DNA of 64,000 nt from contig NC_058152.1 in the NCBI RefSeq assembly GCF_011075055.1, positions 8,246,001 to 8,310,000 of the forward strand, read 5' to 3'. Made by a program: the position numbers and the translations under genes. Source of the DNA: Mangifera indica (lineage: Eukaryota; Streptophyta; Magnoliopsida; Sapindales; Anacardiaceae). Shown in pieces: positions 1-10,706 of the stretch (its first letter is position 1; each line of letters starts with the position of its first letter). The notes under the pieces were generated by a model. That model worked only from the letters and a program-made list of their open reading frames with translations, made no database searches and had not been told where the DNA came from.

Positions 1-1029
1 AGTAAGGGATCTATAGGATTCTAAATTGAATTTTTCCTCTCAGGCAAGTTCCTCATCCAAGGGGCTTATCTGGAGTAGCTCTTGGACATTTTCAAGTTGT
101 CTTCTAGCTTCTAACACTCTTTCGGAGATGTGGCCAAAAAACTCCTTATTGAACTTTTTTAACTCAACTTTCAGCTTTTTAAGTTTGCTTATCACATTGA
201 ACATGGGGCTGCCTTGTGCTTCATGCTTTCAAACTTTAACAACAATGTTGAGAAAGTTTCCATGGTGTGTCCACATATTAAAGAATTTAAAAGGAACTTT
301 CCTACAATCTTCTATGGTTTCCATTCTTACCATGCAAGGAGAGTGATTGGATATAGAGGGGTTGAGGAAATGAGCCATAGCATTCAGGAATATGTCCTTC
401 TAAGAATCATTAATAAGAGCCCTATCTAGTTTACATGTTATCCTTCTCTTACCTTCACTACAATTGCTCCAAGTTAGGAGATGACCCATGAACCTTAGGT
501 CATCCAATTCAGCATCCCTTATGCAATTTCTACAGTCTTCATAGTAGTAATTACCCCAAGTTGCCCCACCAACCTTTTCTTAAGGGTGTTTAATAGCATT
601 AAAATCTCCCAATATAATCCAAGGGGAATTTTGCATCATATGGGATTTATTTATGAGACTACGCCAAAGAACCTTCCTCTCCATGGGATTATTGCTGCCA
701 TAGACTATTGTCAAGCCAATGCTAGTATTTTCCCTTACAAGTTTCACATCACAATGCATGTATTAGGCATCATCCACAATAACATTGAGTCTAATAGTAG
801 CTTTATTCCATCCAATCCAAATTCTGCCTATAGAACCATCCCTCACATTACTACAATGTTCCCAACCTTCCCAAATACTAGAGCATACTCTATTAACATT
901 AGTACTTCGTACTTTTGTTTCAAGAATAGCCATGATATCAATCTTATTTTGCAAAATGAATCTATTAACCTCCTTTTGCTTGATAGGAGTGTTTAGGCCC
1001 CTAATGTTCCAGCATGCTAAATTAGTCAT
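1..1029 (-). pseudogene. LINE-B ORF2, N-terminal endonuclease part, runs off the window
   Basis: This is the start of ORF2 of an L1-type plant LINE, encoding the apurinic-like endonuclease that nicks target DNA for target-primed reverse transcription. The start codon at 1027-1029 is followed by ACWNIRGLN (catalytic Asn) and AILETKV (catalytic Glu). GDFNAI lies near 590-612, so the catalytic Asp is intact in this copy. The frame is broken by several stops downstream of about 763, but the homology continues to base 1 through the linker before the reverse transcriptase (KKFNKEFFGHISERVLEAR). The start codon overlaps the ORF1 stop as ATGA. The rest of ORF2 lies outside the window. Confidence 0.85.
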
Positions 1030-1796
1030 TTAGGAGAATTAATGGGGGAAGAGTTCCACCTTTGCTTCACCAATCTCCTCCGCTAAGATTTGCTTAGAAT
1101 GTCACTCTTCTTCCTTTTGAAATCCACCTCATCAACCTTGATTTTGCCTCTAAAGTGATTTATTGTTGGAGATTCACAAAGTTCATGATTCGAAGCTTCA
1201 TCCTTTGAAAGATTCTCCCCCACCTACTCCAAATTTGTAGGTTCGGCCACATTTGATATCATGGTGCTGGATGAAGATGCACCATGAGTTGAGTCCAATA
1301 TATTAGATGGGACTAATTTCTCATGTGTCTCATCTAAAATGATAATTTTCCCTTCATTTTGAGCAACCTTACTTTCACTAGTTTCATTGGTGGCTAAGGC
1401 TGCAAATTTGTTATTATTCAACGTCCCCATACTATTATCATAATTCTCCTTTCCAATCACTAGCTTTCTCCTTGGGGTCTCTAAGTTTACTCTACCATTC
1501 CTATTGTTAGTCTCTATAGTTTGGTGAATTTCATAATTTGCCATCCCTACCTTTGCACCTGTAGCTTTCTCCTTACTAGTCTCATTTTTTCCTTTATACA
1601 AGCTAAATTTCCCTTTTTCAGTCTCTTCTTTTTCCCCTCTCTTTTTACACTCTTCATTTCCATGACCAAACATATTACACAAGTTGCATTGTAATGGTTT
1701 CCATGCATACTCCAATCGAATTGCAACCTTTTCTTTAGTTGGCAGTACAAGCTCCAATTTATCCGGGAAATCATGGTTGACGCTAATCTCCACACG
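1026..1796 (-). pseudogene. LINE-B ORF1, C-terminal half with zinc knuckle
   Basis: This is the nucleic-acid-binding ORF1 protein of a LINE. It contains a CX2CX4HX4C knuckle (CNLCNMFGHGNEEC, about 1660-1700) followed by a Lys/Glu-rich tail. The tail ends in KVDEVDF and LSKS-RRRLVKQR-like motifs shared with the LINE-B copies at 22167, 27322 and 56813. The N-terminal DUF4283-like domain is missing because the copy is cut at 1796, where an unrelated LINE RT fragment begins. In-frame stops after AEPTNLE and near the end make it a pseudogene. Confidence 0.85.
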
Positions 1797-2509
1797 AATT
1801 GTAAGGAATTGCTATTGCCTTAAAGAATCCAAATCTTCTTCGCCATAGCTACCTTATTCCAAGTTTTGCTCTTCATAATGCCCAAGCCACCTTCCCCTTT
1901 AGAGGTGCATACCTTATCCCAAGCCATCTTAGCCTTCCTAAAATTCAAGTCTACCCCACTTCAGAGGAAGGCTTTAAGGATTTTGTCAATCTTTTTGTGG
2001 ACATAAGCTAGAAGAATGAATAAAGAAGACCAATAGACTTAAATGCTAAAGAGAATAGACTTGATTAGAATAAGCTTACTATCATAGGAGATGAATTTGC
2101 CTCTCTAAGAGGAAATTTTGCCCATAATTTTATCAATGAGGACCTTGCAATCAAACGCCTTAAGTTTGCTCAAAGTGATTAGAACCTCTAGTATTTGAAT
2201 GGAAGTTGGCCAATATCAATATTAATGCACTCCTTTAGCCAAGTCTTCTCTTTATTGGTCACATTCGAAAGGAAGAAGTTACTCTTAGCAAGATTTGCTA
2301 TAAGGTTGGACAAAACTTGGAAGCAGTTGAGAGCATCTTTCATGAGGGAAATTCAAACAATCTCCACCCTACAAAATAACATAAAATCATCTACAAAACA
2401 AAATGAGTGATATTGTTTAACTTGTATCTCAAGTGGTGACCAACATTCAGATTATTCTTCAACTCCTCAAGCATGCATGAGAGCACCTCCATAGCTATAA
2501 CAAATAAGT
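1797..2509 (-). pseudogene. LINE RT fragment (palm end to thumb)
   Basis: Read on the reverse strand this encodes a decayed middle part of LINE ORF2. It runs from a SPYLFVIAMEVLSCML-like segment through a frameshifted region around the active site to KAFDCKVLIDKIMGKI, FISYDSKLILIKSILFSI and EGGLGIMKS. It has several frameshifts and stops. The order relative to the ORF1 piece at 1026-1796 is wrong for a single element, so this is a separate truncated copy joined at about 1796/1797. No poly(A) or target duplication was found. Confidence 0.75.
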
Positions 2510-2513
2510 ATGA

Positions 2514-3076
2514 TCAGAATGAAGCACAAATTGCTTGGTTACTAAGAAACTTCAAGGCTTGGTGATCGGAATGAAGCACAAATTGTTTAGGCCTTAGGTA
2601 ATGACTCCAATGATCAAGGGCTCTAACAATTGCATAGAATTTTTTGTCATAGGTGGAGTACCTTCTCTTGGACTCATTGAGCTTCTCACTAAAGTAAGCA
2701 ATGGGCCTTTTGGCTTGAGTTAGGACTGCTCCAATGCCAACTCCACTTGCATCACATTCCACTTCAAATACCTTATCAAAATCAGATAGAGCAAGTATGG
2801 GGGCTTCACATAACTTCTTTTTAATCTCTTCAAATGCTTTGGAGGCTGTCGTGGACCATTCAAACCCATTTTTCTTCATACATTCAGTGATGGGAGCCAT
2901 GAGAGTGCTAAAATTAGGCACAAAACGCTTATAAAAAGAAGCAAGGTCGTGGAAGCTTCTAACTTTAGTGAGAGTCTTTGGTTGGGGCCAAGTTTTAATG
3001 GCTTCTACCTTGGATTGATCTACTTGAATGCCATCCTTAGAAACTACATATCCAAGGAACACAACTTGGTTTACAA
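2514..3076 (-). pseudogene. GypD copy 1 RNase H and RT connection
   Basis: This encodes the C-terminal RT connection and RNase H. Visible segments include [55 protein letters not shown] (RNase H first Asp), [22 protein letters not shown] and FVLHSDHQALKFL. RNase H removes genomic RNA during reverse transcription. The low-coordinate end carries a small duplication (GAATGAAGCACAAATTG at about 2517 and again about 55 bp further on). Upstream coding sequence continues at 3867 beyond the inserted LINE. Confidence 0.85.
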
Positions 3077-3084
3077 CTTGGGAG

Positions 3085-3636
3085 GTAATTCGAAGTAAGA
3101 GAGAAAAGGTTACTTGGCACAACCTTGTGTGGTTCAAAAGGCACTTTCTAAGACACTCCTTCATTATGTGGTTGGGTATTAGAGGCGAGCTTATAACAAG
3201 GGATAAATTAGTTAGAATCGGCCTTATCTCCCACAATTTACGCCCTTTGTGCAATGAGGAACCGGAATGCATGGCTCATCTCTTTTTTAGGTGTGCTTTT
3301 AGCCTCCAAATCTGGAATGGAATGCTTATTCTTTGCCATCAACAACTCAATTCCATACCGTGGGCCTTTTTGATTACGGAATTGGCTAACAAATGGAAGG
3401 AGAATAATTTCAAGAATATTTTCAGTAAGTTATGCTTTGGTGCAACCGTCTACCACATTTGGAAGGTTAGGAATGACATTTGCTTTGGAAAAGGTGGTTT
3501 ACCAACAGAGAGAGTTACAATGCTTATCAAAGATTATGTTAGAGTAAAGGTAACTTGCTTGAAGAAAGTTAACAAGTATAGTGAAAATGCGTCTATTGCA
3601 AACAATTGGGGTATACCTCATGCAATATTCGAATAA
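3085..3636 (+). pseudogene. LINE-A ORF2 C-terminus with zf-RVT domain
   Basis: This is the C-terminal zinc-binding reverse-transcriptase domain (zf-RVT type) of plant LINE ORF2. Visible segments are WHNLVWFKRHFLRHSF, DKLVRIG, LCNEEPECMAHLFFRC (Cys/His cluster), ANKWKENNFKNI and KLCFGATVYHIWKVRNDICF. The frame is open to TAA at 3634-3636, but EN and RT are missing because of the 5' truncation. It is close to the LINE-A copy ending at 21612. Confidence 0.85.
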
Positions 3637-3751
3637 GCTTATGTTGGTTTCGGTCTTGTGATTATTTTCCATGTAATGTGTTTGTTTGTGTGTTGTTGCC
3701 TTGGTGCGTTATGTACCAATGGTTGGATATTTGTATTCTTGTTTCGGCATA

Positions 3752-3811
3752 ACCTAGGGGCTTGTCCTAGGTATGCTTGTGTTAGGCTTAATCTAGGGAC
3801 TTGTCCTAGAT
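3752..3811 (+). other. Twin 3' UTR hairpins of LINE-A
   Basis: There are two adjacent hairpins. The first has stem ACCTAGG/CCTAGGT (3752-3758/3766-3772) with loop GGCTTGT. The second has stem ATCTAGG/CCTAGAT (3791-3797/3805-3811) with loop GACTTGT. The second base pair is C-G in one and T-A in the other, which preserves pairing. They lie about 50 bases before the poly(A). A role in recognition of the LINE RNA by its own RT is inferred. Confidence 0.7.
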
Positions 3812-3866
3812 GAGCCACTTGTATATCCTTTTCTCTTTAGTATAAAATTTTTACTTACCAAAAAAA

Positions 3867-4660
3867 AACTTGGTCTACAAAGAATTCACACTTCTCTTCT
3901 TTTGCATATAACTTATTCTTCCTCAACACATCAAAAACACTTCTCAAATGTAAGACATGATCATCAAGAGTTTTGCTATATACTAATATGTCATCAAAAT
4001 AAACAACAACAAACGCACCAATATAAGGTTTGAGTACCTCATTCGTAAGCCTAATGAAAGTGCTTGGAGCATTTGAAAGGCCAAAGGGCATAACCAACCA
4101 TTCATATAAGCCTCCCTTAGACTTAAAGGTTGTCTTCCATTCATCTCCTTCTTTCATCTTTATTTGATAGTAGCCACTCTTTAGATCAATTTTGGAGAAG
4201 ACACAAACACCATGTAACTCATCAAACATGTCATTAAGTCTAGGGATGGGATACCTATACTTGATGGTTATATTGTTAATGGCTTTACTATTCACACACA
4301 TCCTATATGAGCCATCTTTCTTAGGAACAAGTAGGGCTGGAATGGAACATGGACTCATGCTAGGCTTTACAAAGCCTTTTTCAATCAATTCTTCCATTTG
4401 CCTTTGCAACTCTTTAGTCTCCATGGGATTGCATCTATAGGCTGGCTTATTAGGCAATGGTGCACTTGGAACCAAGTCAATTTGATGCTTAATGCCTCTT
4501 ATAGGAGGGAGGCCGGATGGAAGCTCTAGTGGGAACACATCTTCAAATTCGGCCAAGAGAGATTGAACTAAGGGATGGGCTTCTTTCTTCTCATGTTTGA
4601 TCTCTCATTCAAGTATAAGTAATGCAAAGACAGGTTGCAAACTCAAAAGAGCCTTTTCTA
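3867..4660 (-). pseudogene. GypD copy 1 reverse transcriptase
   Basis: This encodes gypsy RT. Visible segments in order are [79 protein letters not shown] and [14 protein letters not shown], the catalytic YFDD box. An uninterrupted frame covers 3867-4556. It would copy element RNA into cDNA, but here it lacks its own RNase H continuity because LINE-A is inserted at 3076/3867. Confidence 0.9.
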
Positions 4661-5185
4661 CTTGCTACCCATTCATATACATACTCTCCTCTCTAACTCC
4701 TTTCCCTTTGATAGCCTTATTAGCTTCTTGGGGGTTAAGAGGTAGCAAAGTAATGGTCTTCCCTTTGAATTTGAAGGAATAAGTGTTCTTTAGTTTCTCC
4801 CAAGATCTCACTCTCTCTTTACCATCCTTTTCCCTTTGATTCTTAAGATTTTCCCACCACAAGCATGCATAATCCTTGAATTTCAAGATGGCAAGCTCAC
4901 ATTTCTTCTCATCCAAATAGCCCTTATATTCAAAAACTCTTTCTATAGCATGTAACCAATCAACAAAATCATCTGGACTCATACTCCTTTCAAATTCTGA
5001 CTTGGTTGATGTAGTTGGGTTAGGTGAGGTGGAGGAGGGGGTATTTGGCTTTGTGTTGAAGTTTGGGGTTGTGATAAAGGTGCCCGACTTTGAGTGAGGG
5101 TCAAGTCTCTCATCATTTGCATCATTTGATTCATTTGGTCCCTCATGGCCTTAATTTCTCCTTTGACCTCTTCTTTTAGTGACAC
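4661..5185 (-). pseudogene. GypD copy 1 truncated gag fused in frame past the protease
   Basis: The frame starts at 5185 (SLKEEVKGEIKAMRDQMNQ) and carries a Pro/Gln-rich N-terminal region. A deletion and frameshift follow near 4985. A second open segment (4665-4982) holds the retrotransposon gag core SPDDFVDWLHAIERVFEYKG, LKFKDYACLWWENLK and RSWEKLK, and then passes directly to [14 protein letters not shown], which normally lies after the protease. The nucleocapsid zinc knuckle and the DSG protease are therefore absent. The junction at 4786-4790 sits on a 5-bp AAGAA shared by both parental flanks. Confidence 0.85.
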
Positions 5186-5460
5186 GTGGGCAAATTCCCA
5201 AAATGAGGAGGTGAGGAGGATGAGGATGAGGATGAAGTTCTTTTATGAGATATTTTTGGTAATGGTTAGTGGGTAAAGGCAAATGGTTATAAGTGTTTAA
5301 AGGTTGGGGTGAGTATTGGTAAGTGTTTAGGTTAAGGAAGGTTTGTGTTTAAGGCAAATTAAGGTTTTGTGAACAGTAACTTTATGGTGAATAGTAATTT
5401 TGATGGTGAACAGTAGCTCCGAGAGGTAGAAATCAGTCAACAAATCACACAAACACCCTA

Positions 5461-5473
5461 GGCTTTGATACCA
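5461..5473 (-). promoter_or_regulatory. GypD copy 1 primer-binding site (tRNA-Met-like)
   Basis: On the reverse strand TGGTATCAAAGCC follows the LTR end after 2 bases. It matches the plant initiator tRNA-Met primer-binding site TGGTATCAGAGCC with one change. It fixes the element's orientation and the LTR boundary at 5476. Confidence 0.85.
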
Positions 5474-5475
5474 AA

Positions 5476-6052
5476 TGGTGCATATCTATCAAGACAATGC
5501 AACAACACACAAACTCAATTCTGGAATTACTGTTCATATGGCACAGTAGCAATTTTGTCTTTCAATTTTAACCAAGCAAATGACCTCCTAATCATACAAA
5601 TTATAGAAATATTCAAGTAAAGCTTTGTAGCTTTTCTTTAGTTGCTTTTTCCTTTATCCAATTCATCTTGGAGGAAGAATTGGTGGTGGAAGACCCCAAG
5701 GTTGGTGGAAATTTCCTTTATGCCTTGGTTAACTTTCTTGTTACCCTTGAAATCCAAAGTGTGAATGTGTGTTGTATGCCCGAATACTGTTCACAGTGTG
5801 TGATTTTGCCATTTTCAGATTTTGTCATCAAACTTTGAAACAGGTTTTGAATGCCTTGTTGGTTGAGTTGTGATTGCTATAATATACCATTAGAAAACTC
5901 TTTGAATACCCTTTCCAATGATCTATACTTTGTATGTTTTAGAGGTCATTTGAATGGTTAAATTGAAAGACAAAGTGCTATTGTGCCATATGAACATTAA
6001 TTTCCAGATTTGAGTTTGTGAATTGTTGCATTGCCTTGATGGATATGCACCA
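5476..6052. repeat. LTR-A halves in inverted arrangement
   Basis: 5476-5605 is the end of LTR-A in reverse orientation, continuous with the primer-binding site at 5461. From 5606 the sequence switches to LTR-A in forward orientation (GAAATATTCAAGTAAAGC onward, compare the reverse-strand copy near 36845-36870). It runs to the canonical LTR end ATGCACCA at 6052, next to GypD copy 2. The breakpoint falls inside the LTR, so this looks like an inversion or recombination between two LTRs, not a single insertion. Confidence 0.75.
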
Positions 6053-7032
6053 GGATTGATCTACTTGAATGCCATCCTTAGAAACTACATATCCAAGGAA
6101 CACAACTTGGTCTACAAAGAATTCACACTTCTCTTTTTTTGCATATAACTTATTCTTCCTCAACACATCAAAAACACTTCTCAAATGCAAGACATGATCA
6201 TCAAGAGTTTTGCTATATACTAATATGTCATCAAAATAAACAAAAACAAATGCACCAATGCAAGGTTTGAGTACCTCATTCATAAGCCTCATGAAAGTGC
6301 TTGGAGCATTTGAAAGGCCAAAGGGCATAACCAACCATTCATATAAGCCTCCCTTAGTCTTGAAGGTTGTCTTCCATTCATCTCCTTCTTTCATCCTTCT
6401 TTGATGTAGCCACTCCTTAGATCAATTTTGGAGAAGACACAAGCACCATGTAACTCATCAAACATGTCATCAAGTCTAGGGATGAGATACCTATACTTGA
6501 TGGTTATATTGTTAATAGCTCTACTATCCACACACATCCTATATGAGCCATCTTTCTTAGGAACAAGTAGGGTTGGAACGGAACATGGACTCACGTTAGG
6601 CTTTACAAAGCCTTTTTCAATCAATTCTTCCACTTGCCTTTGCAACTCTTTAGTCTCCATGGGATTGCATCTATAGGTTGGCTTATTAGGTAATGGTGCA
6701 CCTGGAACCAAGTCAATTTGATGTTCAATGCCTCTTATAGGAGGGAGGCTGGATGGAAGCTCTAGTGGGAACACATCTTCAAATTCGGCCAAGAGAGATT
6801 GAACTAAGCGATGGGCTTCTTTCTTCTCATGTTTGATCTCCCTTCAAGTATAAGTAATGCAAAGACAGGTTGCAAACTCAAAAGAGCCTTTTCTACTTGC
6901 TGCCCATTCAAATACATACTCTCATTTCTAACTCCTTTCCCTTTGATAGCCTTATTAGCTTCTTGGGGGTTAAGAGGTAGCAAAGTAATGGTCTTCCCCT
7001 TGAATTTAAAGGAATAAGTGTTCTTTAGTTTC
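6053..7032 (-). pseudogene. GypD copy 2: RT fragment with the same gag-RT junction
   Basis: This is a second reverse-strand GypD fragment with RT in two frames (6391-6792 and about 6053-6394, frameshift near 6394). It shows [52 protein letters not shown] and [11 protein letters not shown]. Its upstream end reads through ESMYLNG and [14 protein letters not shown] to the same TTCTT junction (7021-7025) seen in copy 1. It then stops at about 7032 where a LINE begins. RNase H and integrase are absent. Confidence 0.85.
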
Positions 7033-8463
7033 CCAAGCAGGTATCTATCCTATTCTAAAAGGTTTATTCTCATAAAAGTTATACTCTTCAACATTCAAAT
7101 CTATTGGTATTCCCTCTTCATGCTTCCTTCTAAAGTGCGTAAGGAAATAGATTTATATCTAAGAGCTTTCTTATGGGATGGGGTGGACTTGAACAAAAAG
7201 AAGGCTAAAGTGGCCTTGGAGTATGTATATGTTCCGAAGGATGAGTGGGGTGGGTTTGCTCTAATGAGAAGTAAGGATTAGAACAAGGTTGCTATGATAA
7301 AGCATATGTGGAACCCCCTAGCCAATAAAAACCAAACCTTATGGGGCTGAATGGGTGGAAGCCAATAGGCTAAAGAAAAGAAGCCTATGGGACGTCGAGC
7401 TTAGCAAGGAGACTTTTGTACCTTAGGAAATAGATCAAACCAAGGCACAAAGTACTCATTGGCAATGGGGAGACTACTTTCCTATGGCATAATAATTGGC
7501 ATCCAAATGGGCCATTAAAGGATAGATATGGTAGCAAACTTTTATATGATGTGGGCATGGATACTTATGCAAAAGTAAAGGAGGTTATAGATGGAAACAC
7601 ATGGAAATAGCTACCTACAAATTCTCTAGTCCTTATTGAAATCAAGGCTAATTTATGCATCACCTCATAAGAAGAAGAAGATAAATACCATTGGCTATCG
7701 GATCCGAATGGGGATTCTCTATAAGATCAACTTGAAATGTGATCAGAGAGAGAAAGGATAAGGTTGAATGGAGTCACTTGGTATTGTACAAGAAGAACAA
7801 CTCGAGGCATTTTTTTATTTTACGGCTACCTATTAAGGACAAAGGTTATGACAAAGGACAAGCTAATTTGGTACAACCTAATTTCTCAAGATACATGCAA
7901 TTTGTGCAATCATGAAAAGGAGGAGAAAGACCATCTCTTCTTCAAGTGTGAATTTTGCCATGCTCTTTGGAGACGTATCACTAATCTTTGCAATGGAAGA
8001 TGGATGCAACAAACTTGGAAGGAATATATAGCGAACTGTGTAAGAGTTTGGAAGGCAAACAACTTGAGGAACATATTAAGTAAACTTAGTCTTGGTGTTA
8101 CATTATATTAAATATGGAAAGAATGAAACAACATGTACTTTGGCAAAGAGAAAATAGAGAGAGCTTTGATAAAGAAATACATCAAAGAAGTGGTGAGGGA
8201 AAGAGCATCATACTTGAGCAATATTCAGAGATCAAGAGAAAATGAAAAACTAGCAACTAAATAGGATCTTCCTTTTTGTATTTTCAAAAATAATTGATAT
8301 TGTTTTGACTCACTTGTCTTTTATCTTCTTGTTTAAGTAAGATAGATACCAATAGGATGTATTGTGTATGCTTTTGGTTTGTTTTAACCAAGGGGTTTGT
8401 CTTGTGGTAAAGCATTTTGTATAGCTTCCTTTTGGTTAATAATATTTTAATTATTAAAAAAAA
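7033..8463 (+). mobile_element. LINE-C, 5'-truncated, with poly(A)
   Basis: This is a forward LINE beginning inside the RT thumb (RYLSYSKRFILIKVILF, PSKVRKEIDLYLRAFLWDG, KKKAKVALEYVYVPKDEWGG). It decays through many frameshifts to a zf-RVT segment at 7764-8111 (DKLIWYNLI, CNLCNHEKEEKDHLFFKCEF, LRNILSKLSLGVTLY) and ends in an A-run at about 8456-8463. A hairpin-like AACCA...TGGT motif lies at 8384-8410. It is more diverged than LINE-A and LINE-B, so it is probably older. No target duplication was found because both flanks are other repeats. Confidence 0.8.
7764..8111 (+). pseudogene. LINE-C ORF2 zf-RVT domain remnant
   Basis: This is an open segment of the LINE ORF2 C-terminus with the Cys/His cluster CNLCNHEKEEKDHLFFKCEF and the downstream LRNILSKLSLG motif. 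It corresponds to the zf-RVT domain at about 21190-21420 in LINE-A. A stop at 8109-8111 interrupts the family's IWKxRN motif, which continues in frame to about 8260. Confidence 0.75.
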
Positions 8464-10474
8464 GAGTTGAGAAGTATGGCTATAGGGCTATCTATGATTC
8501 GAGTCTTAGGCGTTATGCTAAATTGAGCTTTATTATTGTTGATGGAAGATGGAGATGGCCTTGCCTCAACTCAATTCATCTTATAGAGATTAAGCAAGGT
8601 ATGAAGGGGTGCCCTTATAGTGGTGAGGACACTACATTATGGGAGTTGAAGGCTTTTAAGGTTTTCACTTATTCTAGCACTTGGGATAAGTTTCGGGTTA
8701 AGAAAGAAAGAGTTCCCAGGAATGGCCTTGTTTGTCATAAGCTCAACATTCCTAGGCACTCCATGATAACTTTGATGGTTATCAAGAAAAGGATCATCAC
8801 CATGGATAAACTAGTTATGATGTATTTTCGGCCACTTCTCCAACTTTAGGTTCCAAGTCTCTATCAAATCTCCATTTGGCTTAAGCTACCATTGAGAAGG
8901 AAGAATTAGCTCTACGCAAACCCAAAGATTCATTGCCGTTTCCACCTTAGCCCATCTTTGCTTATTAGTGCAATGCTATTATTTGCATCCAAAACTCTCA
9001 TGAATTAGTAGGTCTTAAAGACCCAAGAAGTACACCCTTTTGAAGCCCAAAAGGTGCTCAAAGCCTAATTAAAAGAGTTGGATGAAAATAAAAAAAAGAA
9101 AAGTTTTGGTAGAGACAAGAATCCACCTTTTATGGAAAGAATAGTGCCATTTTATGTTATTGCATTTATTTAGAGTATGACATGGTTTAATTTGTGTGGT
9201 TTAGAGTGAATTAAGGGCCTAGCTTATTGTTTTTTATTAAAAACCTATGTAAACTTTTACTTGTTGCCACTTCTTCTCTATATAAATGTGGTCATATTTT
9301 GTAAAAGGGTTAGCTACTTGATTTTTATAAAAGCTTGTTGGCTTTTCTTTCTCCATTTTCCTTTATCCAATTCATCCTTGGTGGAAGAATTAGTGGTGGA
9401 AGACCCCATGGTTAGTGGAATTTCCTTTATGCCTTGAACAATTGTTTGTGTTTCCTTAAAAATCCAAATTTGAATACTTGTGTATGTATTGAAGTTGTAT
9501 GGCAGAGAGTTGTGGGATAATTATAGTTTTACCACTGACTTTGTCACACATTTTGATTGTTTTATCTGATGAATTTTAAATGTTGTCATAGCTTGATAAG
9601 AAGTTCTTTAAGTCCTCTTTGCATTGATATAACTTTGGTATGAATCAGAGTTCATTTGAGCTGTTAATTTTAAATAAGAAAAAAACTACCCTATCATATG
9701 AACAGTGATTCTAAGATTTGTATTGTGTGTTATTGCATTAGTTTGATGAAAATGCACCAAGTTAAATGGCACAAATTGGATTGGGCTACTTGTATGCTTT
9801 ACAATGAGGAGGATGAATGCCTTGACCACCTTCTCTTTTGTTGTAACTTTAGCTTCAAGGCTTGGAACAAGATTTTCCATTAGTGCGATTATGCTTACAC
9901 AAAGAAAGTTGGAAACACTAAGTGGAGAACATATCCTTGGCTTGGGAGGGTAACTTTCTTAACAACACCTTATGTAAAATTGGATTGACTTGTACCATCT
10001 ACAGCATTTGGAGATAAAGGAACAAACAAGTGTTCTCTTATAAAGCATGTATTATGGAGAATTTTATGGCTAAAGCAAAAAGAGACATAGGAGACAAGGC
10101 TTCGGAGCTTAAGAAGATTAGTAGCTCAGAGGAGAACTCTAAAATCACTTTTAATTGGCAGCTTCCTAATTGTATGTTTAGGAATTGGTCTCGAGTTGCT
10201 TTGTAGTGAATGGCTCTAGTCTGGTTTAGTCCTTGTTTTTTTTGTGGATTTGTATTAGGTTGATTATTTCTTGCTTGCTTTAATGTTGGCTTGTAGTTTC
10301 TTGGTTTAGCTAGGGGATGCCATAAATAAATCGGTTGTCTTTATCTTTTGTGCTTTGTTCTTACCCGAGGGTTGCTTTGTCTCGTGGCGAGTAGGTGTCT
10401 TTTCCTTAACTCAGGGGCTTGTCTCGTGATAAGGCCTCTTTGGTAGTAATACAATGTAATGACCAAAAAAAAAA
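8464..10474 (+). mobile_element. LINE-D, 5'-truncated, split by a solo LTR
   Basis: This is a forward LINE 3' half. It starts directly after the LINE-C poly(A) with ORF2 C-terminal sequence (YGYRAIYDSSLRRYAK, WRWPCLNSIHLIEIKQGM, HSMITLMVIKKRIITMDKLV). It is interrupted at 8818-9759 and continues with KWHKLDWATCMLYNEEDECLDHL. It ends with a 3' UTR and an A-run at 10465-10474. Several frameshifts are present. A 3' hairpin (CCTTA.../...TAAGG, 10404-10434) with internal GGGGCTTGT resembles those of LINE-A and LINE-B. Confidence 0.8.
8818..9759 (+). repeat. Solo LTR-A (subtype 2) with 5-bp target duplication
   Basis: This 942-bp LTR begins TGATGTATTTTCGG and ends AAAATGCACCA. AGTTA occurs at 8813-8817 and again at 9760-9764, and the LINE-D frame rejoins exactly across it (DKLV / KWHK). 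No internal element sequence remains, so it is a solo LTR formed by LTR-LTR recombination. A TATATAAA box lies at 9279-9286. Confidence 0.92.
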
Positions 10475-10706
10475 GTTAGACCAACACACTTGGATGCTAA
10501 AAAGGATGGATTTAATTAGCACCACTCTACCAACAGAAGACAAGAATATATTTCTCCATGATTTGAATCTTTCTATAATCTTTTTAAACAAGTGGCTTGT
10601 AATCACTACTTTTAAACTTGGTAGTAATCAGTGGAACCCTTAGATACTTGGCCAAGAGAAAAACCCAAATAATCTGCAAGTTTTTAATGAGATAGGGTGA
10701 CCTCTT
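10475..10706 (-). pseudogene. LINE RT thumb fragment
   Basis: On the reverse strand an open segment reads ITSHLFKKIIERFKSWRN, LSSVGRVVLIKSILFSIQVC, matching the RT thumb region of the other LINEs (compare RITSWRNKFLSYADRLLLIK). It is short, bounded on the left by the LINE-D poly(A) and on the right by a T-run at about 10707. Confidence 0.7.

Larger units (their letters stand above)
3077..3866 (+). mobile_element. 5'-truncated LINE-A insertion with target duplication
   Basis: This is a forward LINE-A tail inserted into GypD copy 1. It has the last part of ORF2 (to 3636), a 3' UTR with twin hairpins and a short A-run at 3860-3868. The gypsy target sequence AACTTGGTTTACAA occurs at 3063-3076 and AACTTGGTCTACAA at 3867-3880, a 14-bp target duplication with one mismatch. 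Intact gypsy copies at 6104 and 48090 have TCT at the mismatch, so the left copy mutated. Extreme 5' truncation is typical of LINE target-primed integration. Confidence 0.92.
2510..5605 (-). mobile_element. GypD copy 1: Ty3/gypsy deletion derivative, 5' LTR end to RNase H
   Basis: This is a reverse-strand Ty3/gypsy element. From its 5' end it has a partial 5' LTR (5476-5605), a tRNA-Met-type primer-binding site (5461-5473), a leader, a gag start, and RT-RNase H running down to 2514. It is interrupted by a LINE insertion (3077-3866). Integrase and the 3' LTR are missing. Two internal deletions are visible against the gag of the element at 11139-15124. One lies near 4985, where about 50 residues of gag are lost. 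The other lies at 4786-4790, where gag is joined in frame to sequence after the protease. Confidence 0.85.

Noticed and set aside
26..996. Forward ORFs of 71-136 codons
   Set aside because: They are antisense shadows of the reverse-strand LINE ORF2 endonuclease region, with no domain and low-complexity composition.
3083..3272. N-terminal ~65 residues of the reverse ORF that includes RNase H (2514-3272)
   Set aside because: This stretch is antisense to the inserted LINE-A (3077-3866). True RNase H coding begins only below 3076.
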